Source of the DNA: an uncultured Clostridia bacterium
GTDB lineage: Bacteria; Bacillota; Clostridia; Oscillospirales; CAG-272
DNA: 16,667 bases
NCBI GenBank assembly: GCA_946404295.1
Contig: CAMJDE010000012.1
Span: 1-16,667, forward strand
Reading direction: 5' to 3'
Both the position numbers and the translations under genes were made by a program. Under the pieces are notes generated by a model. It was given only the letters and a program-made list of their open reading frames with translations, was not told the DNA's origin and searched no databases. This document shows, piece by piece, positions 1-6,584 of the stretch. The number at the start of each line of letters is the position of its first letter. The first letter of the stretch is position 1.

Positions 1-474
1 CGAGGCGAGCGCCGCGCGGACGGTCTCGGGGGTCTGGTCGGGGAGCCAGAGCCGCATCATCGGTTTCGGGTTTTTCAGGGCGAAGCGGATGCAGGTGCGG
101 ACGATGATCTCGCCCTCGCGGTCGGCGTCGCCCGCGTTGACGATCGCCTCGACGTCGGGGCGGTTGGCGAGCGAAACGATATTGTCGAACTGCCCCCGGA
201 TGCCGGGATCGACCTTGCGGTCGTCGCCGCGGCGAAGCTCGAAGCGGAACTCGTCGGGGATGCAGGGAAGGTTCTCGAGCGTCCAGCGCGCCTTGCCCGA
301 CGCGGGCAGACCGCCCTGATAGTCCTCGATGTCGACGAGCGAGAAAAGATGACCGAACGCCCAGGTCACGAGGTACCCGGGACATTCGAGATATCCGTTC
401 CGCCGGACGCTCCCGCCGATGGCGGCGGCGATGTTCCGGGCAAGACTCGGTTTTTCGGCTACGATCAGGTACAT
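1..474 (-). CDS. topB: DNA topoisomerase III (type IA), N-terminal part, cut by the window edge
   Basis: The minus-strand frame from the ATG at 472-474 stays open for 158 codons to the window edge, so the rest of a protein usually near 700 residues is missing. The visible part is the TOPRIM domain. It starts MYLIVAEKPSLARNIAAAIG, with the conserved acidic Glu7, and carries the metal-binding motif AGDADREGE (Asp116, Asp118, Glu122). It ends in a segment resembling the 'RLW...T...I/V..AL' stretch that follows the TOPRIM fold in TopB. Type IA enzymes cut one DNA strand through a tyrosine (not in the window) and relax or decatenate DNA. A strong ribosome binding site, AAGGAGG (481-487), lies 6 bases before the ATG and supports this start. 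Upstream is a long non-coding gap with DnaA-box-like sites. Plasmid or conjugative-element TopB homologues exist, but nothing mobile is seen nearby. Confidence 0.93.
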   Translation of the reverse strand, partial: MYLIVAEKPSLARNIAAAIGGSVRRNGYLECPGYLVTWAFGHLFSLVDIEDYQGGLPASGKARWTLENLPCIPDEFRFELRRGDDRKVDPGIRGQFDNIVSLANRPDVEAIVNAGDADREGEIIVRTCIRFALKNPKPMMRLWLPDQTPETVRAALAS

Positions 475-692
475 CCCGATCCTCCTTGAACGGTTGGTTT
501 TGACGGTTTTCGGGGGCGTTTGCGAGGGGGAAAACGGTCGACCCGTCACCCCTTTCCGAGGGTCGGGCAGAGCGTTCGTAAAAAGTGCGAAATCGCGTCG
601 GCGAAGCGCAGAGAGAGGGACGATTGCCGTTTTGTGGGATTTGATCTGTCAAGCGGGCAAAACGGAGAAAATGCGAGTTTTGCCAAAAAAAG

Positions 693-825
693 TTTTCCAC
701 CGCGCATCTTGTGGAAAAAGTGGATAACTTTTGTCCCCCGAGGGTCGATTTTCGCCGTGAACATTGATTTCGGGGGGCAAGAAGGGGGAGTTACGCACTC
801 TATCCACCGAGACTCGTGTGGAAAA
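693..825. promoter_or_regulatory. Cluster of DnaA-box-like 9-mers
   Basis: Taking TTWTCCACA as the consensus, there are exact TTTTCCACA copies on the minus strand at 710-718 and 817-825. One-mismatch sites are TTTTCCACC (plus, 693-701) and TTATCCACT (minus, 719-727). A weaker two-mismatch site, CTATCCACC, is on the plus strand at 800-808. The sites flank an imperfect 11-base inverted repeat. Grouped boxes suggest DnaA binding, either to control topB or as a satellite DnaA-binding locus. A replication origin is less likely: all genes for 15 kb to the right would be transcribed head-on against a fork leaving this point. Confidence 0.5.
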
Positions 826-842
826 CCCGCCGATCGTCGAAA

Positions 843-871
843 ATTGTAAAGGTTGCACAAATCTTCGTAAA
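843..871 (-). promoter_or_regulatory. Possible sigma-A promoter towards topB
   Basis: On the minus strand TTTACG (866-871) and TACAAT (843-848) are 17 bases apart, matching 4/6 and 5/6 of the consensus. Transcription would begin near 836 and run through the DnaA-box-like sites before reaching topB, leaving a leader of about 360 bases. A TTGACA at 647-652 is closer to topB but has no acceptable -10. Confidence 0.35.
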
Positions 872-1011
872 CCGACGTTCCGACAAAAATCGGCGACGCT
901 TTTTCGAGCGCATTTTCGGCTCGCGTTTTTTCGGACGATCTTCGCACCGTTTGCGACGCGGCGCTCGGGGAAGGGCGTTTTCGGTGTCGGATCGGCAACC
1001 GTCGGGCGATC

Positions 1012-1039
1012 AAAAAGACCCGGTCGGCGCGCGCGGGTC
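1012..1039 (-). terminator. Rho-independent terminator after hisS
   Basis: On the minus strand a 6-bp stem, arms 1034-1039 and 1017-1022 (GACCCG/CGGGTC), has an 11-base loop rich in CG alternation and is followed by five T (1012-1016). It lies about 80 bases past the hisS stop. A second perfect GC hairpin closer to the stop is listed separately. Confidence 0.6.
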
Positions 1040-1084
1040 CGAGGAGTCGGATCCGTCTCTCTGCCGGAGCCGGGAGGAACGTTC

Positions 1085-1108
1085 CGCCCGGGGGCGGATC
1101 CCCGGGCG
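1085..1108 (-). repeat. Perfect 9-bp GC hairpin just after hisS
   Basis: CGCCCGGGG (1085-1093) and CCCCGGGCG (1100-1108) are perfect inverted copies around a 6-base loop, 8 bases past the hisS stop codon. No T-run follows on the minus strand, so it is more likely a 3'-end stabiliser or a helper for the terminator at 1012-1039 than a terminator itself. Confidence 0.5.
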
Positions 1109-1116
1109 AGCGCGGG

Positions 1117-2361
1117 TCAGGGAAGCGTGAAGGTGTCGAGATCGACCTCGGTCTGCGTGCTGTTCTTCATATCCCGGAGAAAGGCGCGGCGGGAGGCGAG
1201 TTCGTTGTCGCCGAGGATCAGCGTATAGTCGGCGCCGATCTTGTTCGCGTACTTCATCTGCGCCTTCAGACTTCTGCCGACGAGGTCGCATTCGACGAAG
1301 GCGCCGGTGCGCCGCAGCCGTTCGGTGATGACCGACGCCGCGACAGAGGCTTCGTCCCCGAGAGCGGCGATATAGAGGCGGGGGACGTCCGGGGTCGGGT
1401 CGGCGATCCCCTGCGCCCGGAGCGCGAGGATCACGCGGGTCAGCCCCATCGCGAACCCGATCGCGGGAAGCGGCGAGCCGCCGAGTTCCTCGACCAGTCC
1501 GTCGTAGCGTCCGCCGCCGCAGACCGTGCTCTGCGCGCCGATCCCGTCGGCGATGAACTCGAAGACGGTGCGGGTGTAGTAATCGAGTCCGCGCACGATC
1601 GCGGGGTCGACGACGTAGGCGATCCCCATCCCGTCGAGCAGACGGGTCAGGGTATTGAAGTGCTTTTTGCAGTCCTCGCAGAGGTAGTCGACCGTCTTGG
1701 GCGCGCCCTTGGCGATCTCCGAGCAGATCGGGCTCTTGCAGTCGAGGAGGCGGAGCGGGTTCTTTTCAAGTCGGGTTTTGCAGGTGTCGCAGAGTTGTTC
1801 GCGGTGGCTGCCGAAATACGAGACGAGCGCGGAACGGTAGTTCGGGCGGCAGTTCTTGCATCCGATCGAATTGAGGTGCAGGGTGATCCCCGAAAGACCC
1901 AACCGCCGGAAGACCGATGAGGCGAGCGCGATCATCGTGGCGTCCGCCGCGGGACTGTCCGCTCCGAAGAGTTCGGCGCCGAACTGGAAGAACTCGCGGC
2001 TTCTGCCCGCCTGCGGCGCTTCGTGACGGAAGCAGCTGATCAGATAGTAGTATTTGAGCGGCATCGGCTCGCTCTGACAGCCGTGCTCGATCAGCGCCCG
2101 GACGACCGAAGCCGTCCCCTCGGGGCGCAGACTGATGCGGCGGTTCTCGTCGCGGTCGACGAAGGTGTACATCTCCTTCTGCACGACGTCGGTCGTGTCG
2201 CCGACCCCGCGCTCGAAGAGTTCTGTGTTCTCAAAGGTCGGGGTGCGGATCTCGCCGAAGCCGTAGTTCTTCGCCTCTTCGCGCATGACCGTCTCGATCT
2301 TGCGGTACAGCGGCGTTTCGTCGGGCAGGACGTCGATCGTCCCCTTGATTTTCTGGATCAT
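1117..2361 (-). CDS. hisS: Histidyl-tRNA synthetase
   Basis: This cytosolic class II synthetase (414 residues, normal length) charges tRNA-His with histidine. Class II motif 2 spans about residues 105-131 (YYYLISCFRHEAPQAGR with the following FFQFGAE). The histidine-specific motif is RGLDYYTRTVFEF (257-269), and motif 3 is AIGFAMGLTRVI (300-311). A C-terminal anticodon-binding domain follows from about residue 325. The insertion domain (about 165-235) has eight cysteines in pairs (168/171, 191/194, 208/213, 228/231). This is a zinc-binding-looking arrangement that some bacterial HisRS have. The ATG is preceded by AAGGAG (2371-2376) at 9 bases. It lies 33 bases behind mrnC, so the two are probably one transcript, and a terminator follows it. 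Confidence 0.98.
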   Translation of the reverse strand: MIQKIKGTIDVLPDETPLYRKIETVMREEAKNYGFGEIRTPTFENTELFERGVGDTTDVVQKEMYTFVDRDENRRISLRPEGTASVVRALIEHGCQSEPMPLKYYYLISCFRHEAPQAGRSREFFQFGAELFGADSPAADATMIALASSVFRRLGLSGITLHLNSIGCKNCRPNYRSALVSYFGSHREQLCDTCKTRLEKNPLRLLDCKSPICSEIAKGAPKTVDYLCEDCKKHFNTLTRLLDGMGIAYVVDPAIVRGLDYYTRTVFEFIADGIGAQSTVCGGGRYDGLVEELGGSPLPAIGFAMGLTRVILALRAQGIADPTPDVPRLYIAALGDEASVAASVITERLRRTGAFVECDLVGRSLKAQMKYANKIGADYTLILGDNELASRRAFLRDMKNSTQTEVDLDTFTLP

Positions 2362-2394
2362 GGTATCGTTCTCCTTGCGGGTAATAGGTAAAGG

Positions 2395-2802
2395 TCAGGG
2401 AAGTTCGTTTTCCCGGTGCCGGAGCCCCGAGAGCAGAAGGTCGGACAGTTCCCGGAGCCGTTCGGCTTGTCCCGTCGTCTCGAGCATCCCCAAAAGGGCT
2501 TCGAGCGCCGTCGCGCGGCGGTAGTCGCCGGGGGTGGCGTGTTTCGGACGGTTGAGGTGCTTGGCGTTCCCGGCGCGGCGCACGAGCGCCGCCTCGTCCT
2601 CCGTGAGGCGAGGTTCAACGAGCGAGAGCCCCTCCGACTGCGCCTCCGCCGTCACGTACGCCAGCGAAAGGCGGGTCAGGTCCCCCGAGCGGAAGACGCC
2701 GCGCGCGACCAGCATCGAGCGGACGGCGTGGGAGAAGATCGCGTCCCCGAGGAACGCGAGGGCAAGCACGTCGGGCAAATCCGACTGCCGGATCGGTTCC
2801 AT
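2395..2802 (-). CDS. mrnC: Mini-ribonuclease III (23S rRNA maturation)
   Basis: The 135-residue protein matches the Mini-III family: an RNase III catalytic domain without the double-stranded RNA-binding domain. In Bacillus, Mini-III trims the 5' and 3' ends of 23S rRNA precursor. Visible family features are LALAFLGDAIF with the likely catalytic Asp20, the basic stretch VRRAGNAKH (74-82), and DYRRATALEALLGML (93-107), which holds the second acidic residue Glu101. The family's usual RRGRNAK is RRAGNAK here, a small deviation. A ribosome binding site, AAGGGAG (2810-2816), is 7 bases from the ATG. It sits directly upstream of hisS, an unusual partner, since mrnC often follows cysS in Firmicutes. 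I see no clear promoter in the short gap upstream. Confidence 0.93.
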   Translation of the reverse strand: MEPIRQSDLPDVLALAFLGDAIFSHAVRSMLVARGVFRSGDLTRLSLAYVTAEAQSEGLSLVEPRLTEDEAALVRRAGNAKHLNRPKHATPGDYRRATALEALLGMLETTGQAERLRELSDLLLSGLRHRENELP

Positions 2803-2848
2803 CGCACGTCTCCCTTCCCGGCAGGCGCCGGTCGTCGTTTTCCATTAC

Positions 2849-2884
2849 AAAAGGGACCGCCCGTCCGGTTCGTCCGGTCCCTTT
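2849..2884 (-). terminator. Rho-independent terminator after the zinc-ribbon/TPR gene
   Basis: On the minus strand, AAAGGGACC (2876-2884) pairs with GGTCCCTTT (2850-2858), a perfect 9-bp stem around a 17-base loop, and the T-run begins inside the right arm (four T). A second hairpin, GCCCGG/CCGGGC (2890-2908, 7-base loop), sits directly after the stop codon. Confidence 0.75.
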
Positions 2885-2908
2885 CGTTCGCCCGGTTTCA
2901 CGCCGGGC

Positions 2909-5900
2909 TTATTTTCCGAACGCCTCCTTGAAGGCGGCGATCATATCCGAGATGCTCCCGTGATAGCGGAATACGAGGAGCGCCGCCGCGCCGACGAGGG
3001 CGACGGCGAGGGTGATGCCGAGGAGGAAGAGCGCCACTTTGAGACCCGAGAAGCGTCCGCCCTCGTGCAGATAGTAGTCGGGGTCTTCGTCGGCAAACGC
3101 CGTCCCCACGCGCGAGGCTTCGCCGCGTTTGGCGAGTTCCGCCTCGAGATCGCGGTTGCGCTGTTCGAGTTCGGAGATCCGGCGGCGGCTGACGTCCTCG
3201 CGGCGACGGGCGAGTTCGGTGTAGGTCACGGGGACCGGATCGTCCTTCTTGCCGTAGCGACGGTCGGCTCTCGCGGCGTATTCGCGCAGGCGTTCCGCCG
3301 TTTTGGCGTCGGCGCAGCAGAGCGCGAGCAGATAGTAGCGGTTGTCGGAGAAGGTCGATTTCGCCCGCGCGAGATCGCGTTCCTCACGGAGTCCGAGCGA
3401 GACCAAAAGGAGCCCGACGTACGCCGCGCAATCGGCGGCGTCCTCGTCGCGGACGCGCTCAAAGCACGCCTGCGCTTGGTTCCATTTCTTCTTTTTCAGG
3501 AGTTTGTAGCCGCGTTTGAGCGTTTTTTCGTGTTCGGGTCTCGACACGCCGGCTTTGCGCCCGGGGGCGGCCGCCGCCGTCTTGACGGCGTAGACGTCGA
3601 GTTTCACGCGGCGCTGTTCTGCGTGATCGCCCGACGCGCGGTAGAGTTCCGCCGTCTCACGCCGGTTCTGATCCAGTTCGGCGTTCTCGATCTCGGTCCA
3701 TTCCGCCGTGGTCCTGACGCCCGCTTTCTCGGCGCGTTTGTCGGCTTTGTCGGCGTACTTGGCGAGTTTGCGGCGGGTACTCCGCTTCCCGAAGTGGTAG
3801 GCGAGAATATAGTCGGGATTGTCGCGGATCGGGGTGCTGACCCGTCCGAGTTCGGAGGGTTTGCGGCAGGAGAAGGTGCAGAGCAGACGGGCGAGATACG
3901 CCCCGGCAAAGTCGGGCGAACGTTCGATCAGACCGTCGAGGATCCCGCGCGCCTTGGCGTACTTGTCGCGCTTGATGTACCGCTCGGCTTCGGTGAGGAG
4001 TTCGTCCTCCTCCTTGACCTTCGCGTGCGTGCCCGCGATGCGCGCCGCTTTCGCGCGGCGTTCCGCGTCCTGCGCCAGCGCGTCGCGGCGGGTGGCGCGG
4101 CGTTCTTCGATCCGCTTCTTTTCGGCGCGGCTCGATTTCTCGTTCGATTTCGCACCAGCGACGCCCAGCCGTTTGTCGACCTTTTCGGCGGCTTTGGTCA
4201 GGCGTTTGCGCTCCTCGGGCGTTGAGAAACGCACCGCGAGGAAGTAGTTTTCGTCGCCCGAGAAGGAACGGCGGCTCTTAGGCAGTTTTTCGACCTTCTT
4301 CAGCTGCAGGTCGCAGAGCAGGCGGCCGACGTACGCCTCGCCGTTGGTCGGGTCGAGCGCCAGGATCTCGGCGTAGACCTCGTCGGCGCGGGTGAACTTG
4401 CCGCGCTTCTGCAGTTTCCGCGCGCGGCGGAAGAGCGGGTCGAGTTTGGATTCGGTATCGCGGAGTTCGGAGATATAGTACTCGTCCCGGGCGACCGCCG
4501 TTTCGGCGTCGTTCATCGCGGCGCGGAGCCGGATGACCTCTTCCTCCTTGGCGTGGAGCCGCGCGAGGAGTTCTGCGCGGCGCTCGGACGAGGCGAGCGT
4601 CTCTTCCTTCGAGAGTTCCGCCGCGGCGATCCGGGTCAGGTAGACCTCGCGTTCGGCTTCCGAGAGACGCGCGGCGATCTCCTCAGGGGTCAGGCGCGAA
4701 TAGTCGTACCGGCCGTAGGAGATCATACGCTCGATCCCGTCGAGCCGATGGTTCATCTCGGCGCGCAGTTCCTCAAGCCCGGCGCCGGTCGCGCCGACCG
4801 GAGCGGTCGCGCCCGCCGGCAGAACGACGACGCCCGTCGAACTCGAGACGGGGGTCTGACCCGCCGAGGCGAGATACCGTTCGAGACGGCGGCGCATCAC
4901 GCGCGAGCCGTAGTGCATCGCGAGCAGGAAGTTCGGGTCGGTCCCGAAGGGCTCCTTGCAATGCGCGAGTTTCTTTTCCTGTTTCAGTTTCAGGGAGACG
5001 AGCAGCAGCCCGAGATAGGCGTCGGCGCACTCGCCGTCGATCGCGAGCGCGGCGTGGTACAGATCCTCCGCCTTCGCCCACTTCTTCTTCTCGCGGAAGG
5101 CGTCGGCGCGGTCGAGAATCTTCGAGATGCGCTCGTTGCGCTCCTTTTCGGATTTCTCGTCGTTGAAGTCCTCGGGCAGCGAGGCGTTGATCTCGGCGAC
5201 GCGGCGGTCGGTGTCCGCCTCCGCCTGACGGAACCGTTCCATTTCGCGGATCGCCTGGCTCCGTTCGATCACCAGCGCCGAGCGGGTGGACGCGTCGGCG
5301 TAGCCCATCAGACGGCGGTTGAGCGAACCCGTGCTGTAGTTCAGGGCGAGCAGGAAATAGCGGTGATCCGAGAGGTTGCCTTCGTATTCGGCAAGGCGGC
5401 GCTCCTCGGGCAGTTTCAGTTCGGCGAGCAGTTTGTTGCGGTAGGCGTACGCCGATTCGGGGTCGGTCTCCAGGACCTTTTCGGCGTAGGCGTCGGCTTT
5501 CTTCCATTTCCGCTTGGAAAGCGCGCGGTTGGATTTGTTCAGCAGTTTCTGGTTGCGCTTGCGGTCGATCGAGTCGGAGAGCCGCGCCGTCATACGGCGG
5601 TCGGTGTCGGCGATCTCGGATTCGGCGCGGCGTCCGGTCTCGGTCTCGGGGACCAGCACCGGGGTCACGGGCGCGGGTGCGGGCGCGGGCTCCTCCGCCT
5701 GCGTCTGCGCGGGAACGGGGACGGGAACCGCGACGGGGACGGGGGCTGCCGCGATCGGTTCCGCCGCGGGTGCGGGCGCCGGGGTCGGTTCCGCCGCGCG
5801 GGTCGGTTCCGCCTGCGCGGGCTTTTCCTCGGGCAGGTCGGTCTTGTGCGCGGCGACCAGCCGTTTGCCCCGCAGGGCTTCCTCATTGTCGGGTTCGACC

Positions 5901-6322
5901 TTCAGAATATCGTTCAGGGTGGCGTCGGCGCGCATCCATTGCTTGGCGTTGATCGCGCGGAACGCCGATTTGAGCCGCTGTTCGGTGAGAGACGACTGTC
6001 CGGGCGTCTTTTCGGACTGCGCGGCTTCTTTCGCCGCACGGTTCGCGTCCTCCGCCAGGCGCGCCGCCTCTTCGCGGCGGGCGTCCTCACGGCGCTGATC
6101 CGCCATCGAAAGGCGGCCTCTCGCCGCGGGGGCTCCGGGGCGGTAGTCGTTCTCGCCGATCGCGGGCACGGGGGCGGCGGGCTTCGCCTCGGGAACCGTC
6201 AGCGGGGCGTCCGCGCCCAGACCGAACTTCGATCCGCAGGAGGGGCATACTCCCCCCGCGAGATTTCCGTCCAGTTTGACGGCGCCGCCGCATTTCGGGC
6301 AAGTCATCTTCCTGATTTCCAT
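2909..6322 (-). CDS. Zinc-ribbon, TPR-like repeat protein with C-terminal membrane anchor
   Basis: Function unknown; 1137 residues. Residues 6-30 form a zinc ribbon (Cys8, Cys11, Cys26, Cys29; CPKCGG...CPSCG). A charged helical stretch (about 73-108) and a half repeat (113-165) follow, then a Pro/Ala linker (165-225). Five long repeats lie at about 258-342, 398-484, 627-712, 773-860 and 932-1020. Each starts with a TPR-like helix pair (KKWxxA...DP...AY) and continues with a conserved tail: LL..L.L, an 'f.dn.yyLAl' segment and L..YA..AD. Highly charged helical spacers separate them. A coiled coil (about 1037-1067) precedes a single membrane span (about 1095-1118) and a 19-residue tail. A cytoplasmic scaffold anchored by its C-terminus is the likely topology. 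AAGGAG (6330-6335) is 7 bases from this ATG, favouring it over Met6. It has its own promoter and terminator, so it is a single-gene unit. Confidence 0.85.
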   Translation of the reverse strand: MEIRKMTCPKCGGAVKLDGNLAGGVCPSCGSKFGLGADAPLTVPEAKPAAPVPAIGENDYRPGAPAARGRLSMADQRREDARREEAARLAEDANRAAKEAAQSEKTPGQSSLTEQRLKSAFRAINAKQWMRADATLNDILKVEPDNEEALRGKRLVAAHKTDLPEEKPAQAEPTRAAEPTPAPAPAAEPIAAAPVPVAVPVPVPAQTQAEEPAPAPAPVTPVLVPETETGRRAESEIADTDRRMTARLSDSIDRKRNQKLLNKSNRALSKRKWKKADAYAEKVLETDPESAYAYRNKLLAELKLPEERRLAEYEGNLSDHRYFLLALNYSTGSLNRRLMGYADASTRSALVIERSQAIREMERFRQAEADTDRRVAEINASLPEDFNDEKSEKERNERISKILDRADAFREKKKWAKAEDLYHAALAIDGECADAYLGLLLVSLKLKQEKKLAHCKEPFGTDPNFLLAMHYGSRVMRRRLERYLASAGQTPVSSSTGVVVLPAGATAPVGATGAGLEELRAEMNHRLDGIERMISYGRYDYSRLTPEEIAARLSEAEREVYLTRIAAAELSKEETLASSERRAELLARLHAKEEEVIRLRAAMNDAETAVARDEYYISELRDTESKLDPLFRRARKLQKRGKFTRADEVYAEILALDPTNGEAYVGRLLCDLQLKKVEKLPKSRRSFSGDENYFLAVRFSTPEERKRLTKAAEKVDKRLGVAGAKSNEKSSRAEKKRIEERRATRRDALAQDAERRAKAARIAGTHAKVKEEDELLTEAERYIKRDKYAKARGILDGLIERSPDFAGAYLARLLCTFSCRKPSELGRVSTPIRDNPDYILAYHFGKRSTRRKLAKYADKADKRAEKAGVRTTAEWTEIENAELDQNRRETAELYRASGDHAEQRRVKLDVYAVKTAAAAPGRKAGVSRPEHEKTLKRGYKLLKKKKWNQAQACFERVRDEDAADCAAYVGLLLVSLGLREERDLARAKSTFSDNRYYLLALCCADAKTAERLREYAARADRRYGKKDDPVPVTYTELARRREDVSRRRISELEQRNRDLEAELAKRGEASRVGTAFADEDPDYYLHEGGRFSGLKVALFLLGITLAVALVGAAALLVFRYHGSISDMIAAFKEAFGK

Positions 6323-6429
6323 TTCGGCTCTCCTTGTGGGTTTTTTCAGATTTCGTTGAGTCCGCTCCGCCCGGGCGTCGTTTCGCCGCAGGGGAAAACC
6401 AAAGAGATTGCGACAGTTTTACATATAAT

Positions 6430-6457
6430 ATTATATCATATATTTGCGCAAAGTCAA
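6430..6457 (-). promoter_or_regulatory. Sigma-A promoter of the zinc-ribbon/TPR gene
   Basis: On the minus strand TTGACT (6452-6457) and TATAAT (6430-6435) are 16 bases apart, with TGA just before the -10 giving an extended -10 (TGnTATAAT). The surrounding 6420-6445 stretch is the most AT-rich part of this gap. The 5' leader would be about 100 bases. Confidence 0.8.
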
Positions 6458-6511
6458 GGAGATTCAGCCGTTTTTCATTTGTTTTTCAAGCGACGGCGAT
6501 CGGGCGCCGCG

Positions 6512-6553
6512 AAAAAAAGAAATCGAGGAAAACCGATAGCGATTTTCCTCGAT
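6512..6553 (-). terminator. Rho-independent terminator after the transglutaminase gene
   Basis: ATCGAGGAAAA (6522-6532) and TTTTCCTCGAT (6543-6553) form a perfect 11-bp stem with a 10-base loop. On the minus strand it is followed by TTCTTTTTTT. A short GC hairpin (6566-6581) lies between it and the stop codon. Confidence 0.9.
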
Positions 6554-6584
6554 CATTGTCGTTTTCGGGGGGAAACCCCCGTTT

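Larger units (their letters stand above)
475..1116. other. Long non-coding gap between topB and hisS
   Basis: No convincing gene is present: overlapping open frames on both strands are low-complexity, Arg/Ser-rich, and lack good ribosome binding sites. The gap holds the hisS terminator region (1012-1108), a possible minus-strand promoter (843-871), a cluster of DnaA-box-like sites (693-825), an imperfect inverted repeat (731-741 with 770-780), and a TTGACA hexamer on the minus strand (647-652) without a good -10. A plus-strand hairpin CGAGC/GCTCG followed by six T lies at 905-930, but no plus-strand gene precedes it. The middle of the gap is visibly more AT-rich than the flanking genes. Confidence 0.7.

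Noticed and set aside
546..1013. Minus-strand 155-codon open frame in the topB-hisS gap
   Set aside because: Low-complexity, Arg/Ser/Pro-rich product, no ribosome binding site, and it overlaps the terminator and DnaA-box-like sites.
475..1116. Main chromosomal replication origin
   Set aside because: There is no dnaA, dnaN, recF or rpmH in view, and every gene for 15 kb to the right would be head-on to a fork leaving here. Only the DnaA-box cluster is kept as a finding.
5650..5830. Tandem-looking GC-rich repeats
   Set aside because: They encode the Pro/Ala linker of the zinc-ribbon/TPR protein and stay in frame; a low-complexity protein segment explains them without a DNA element.
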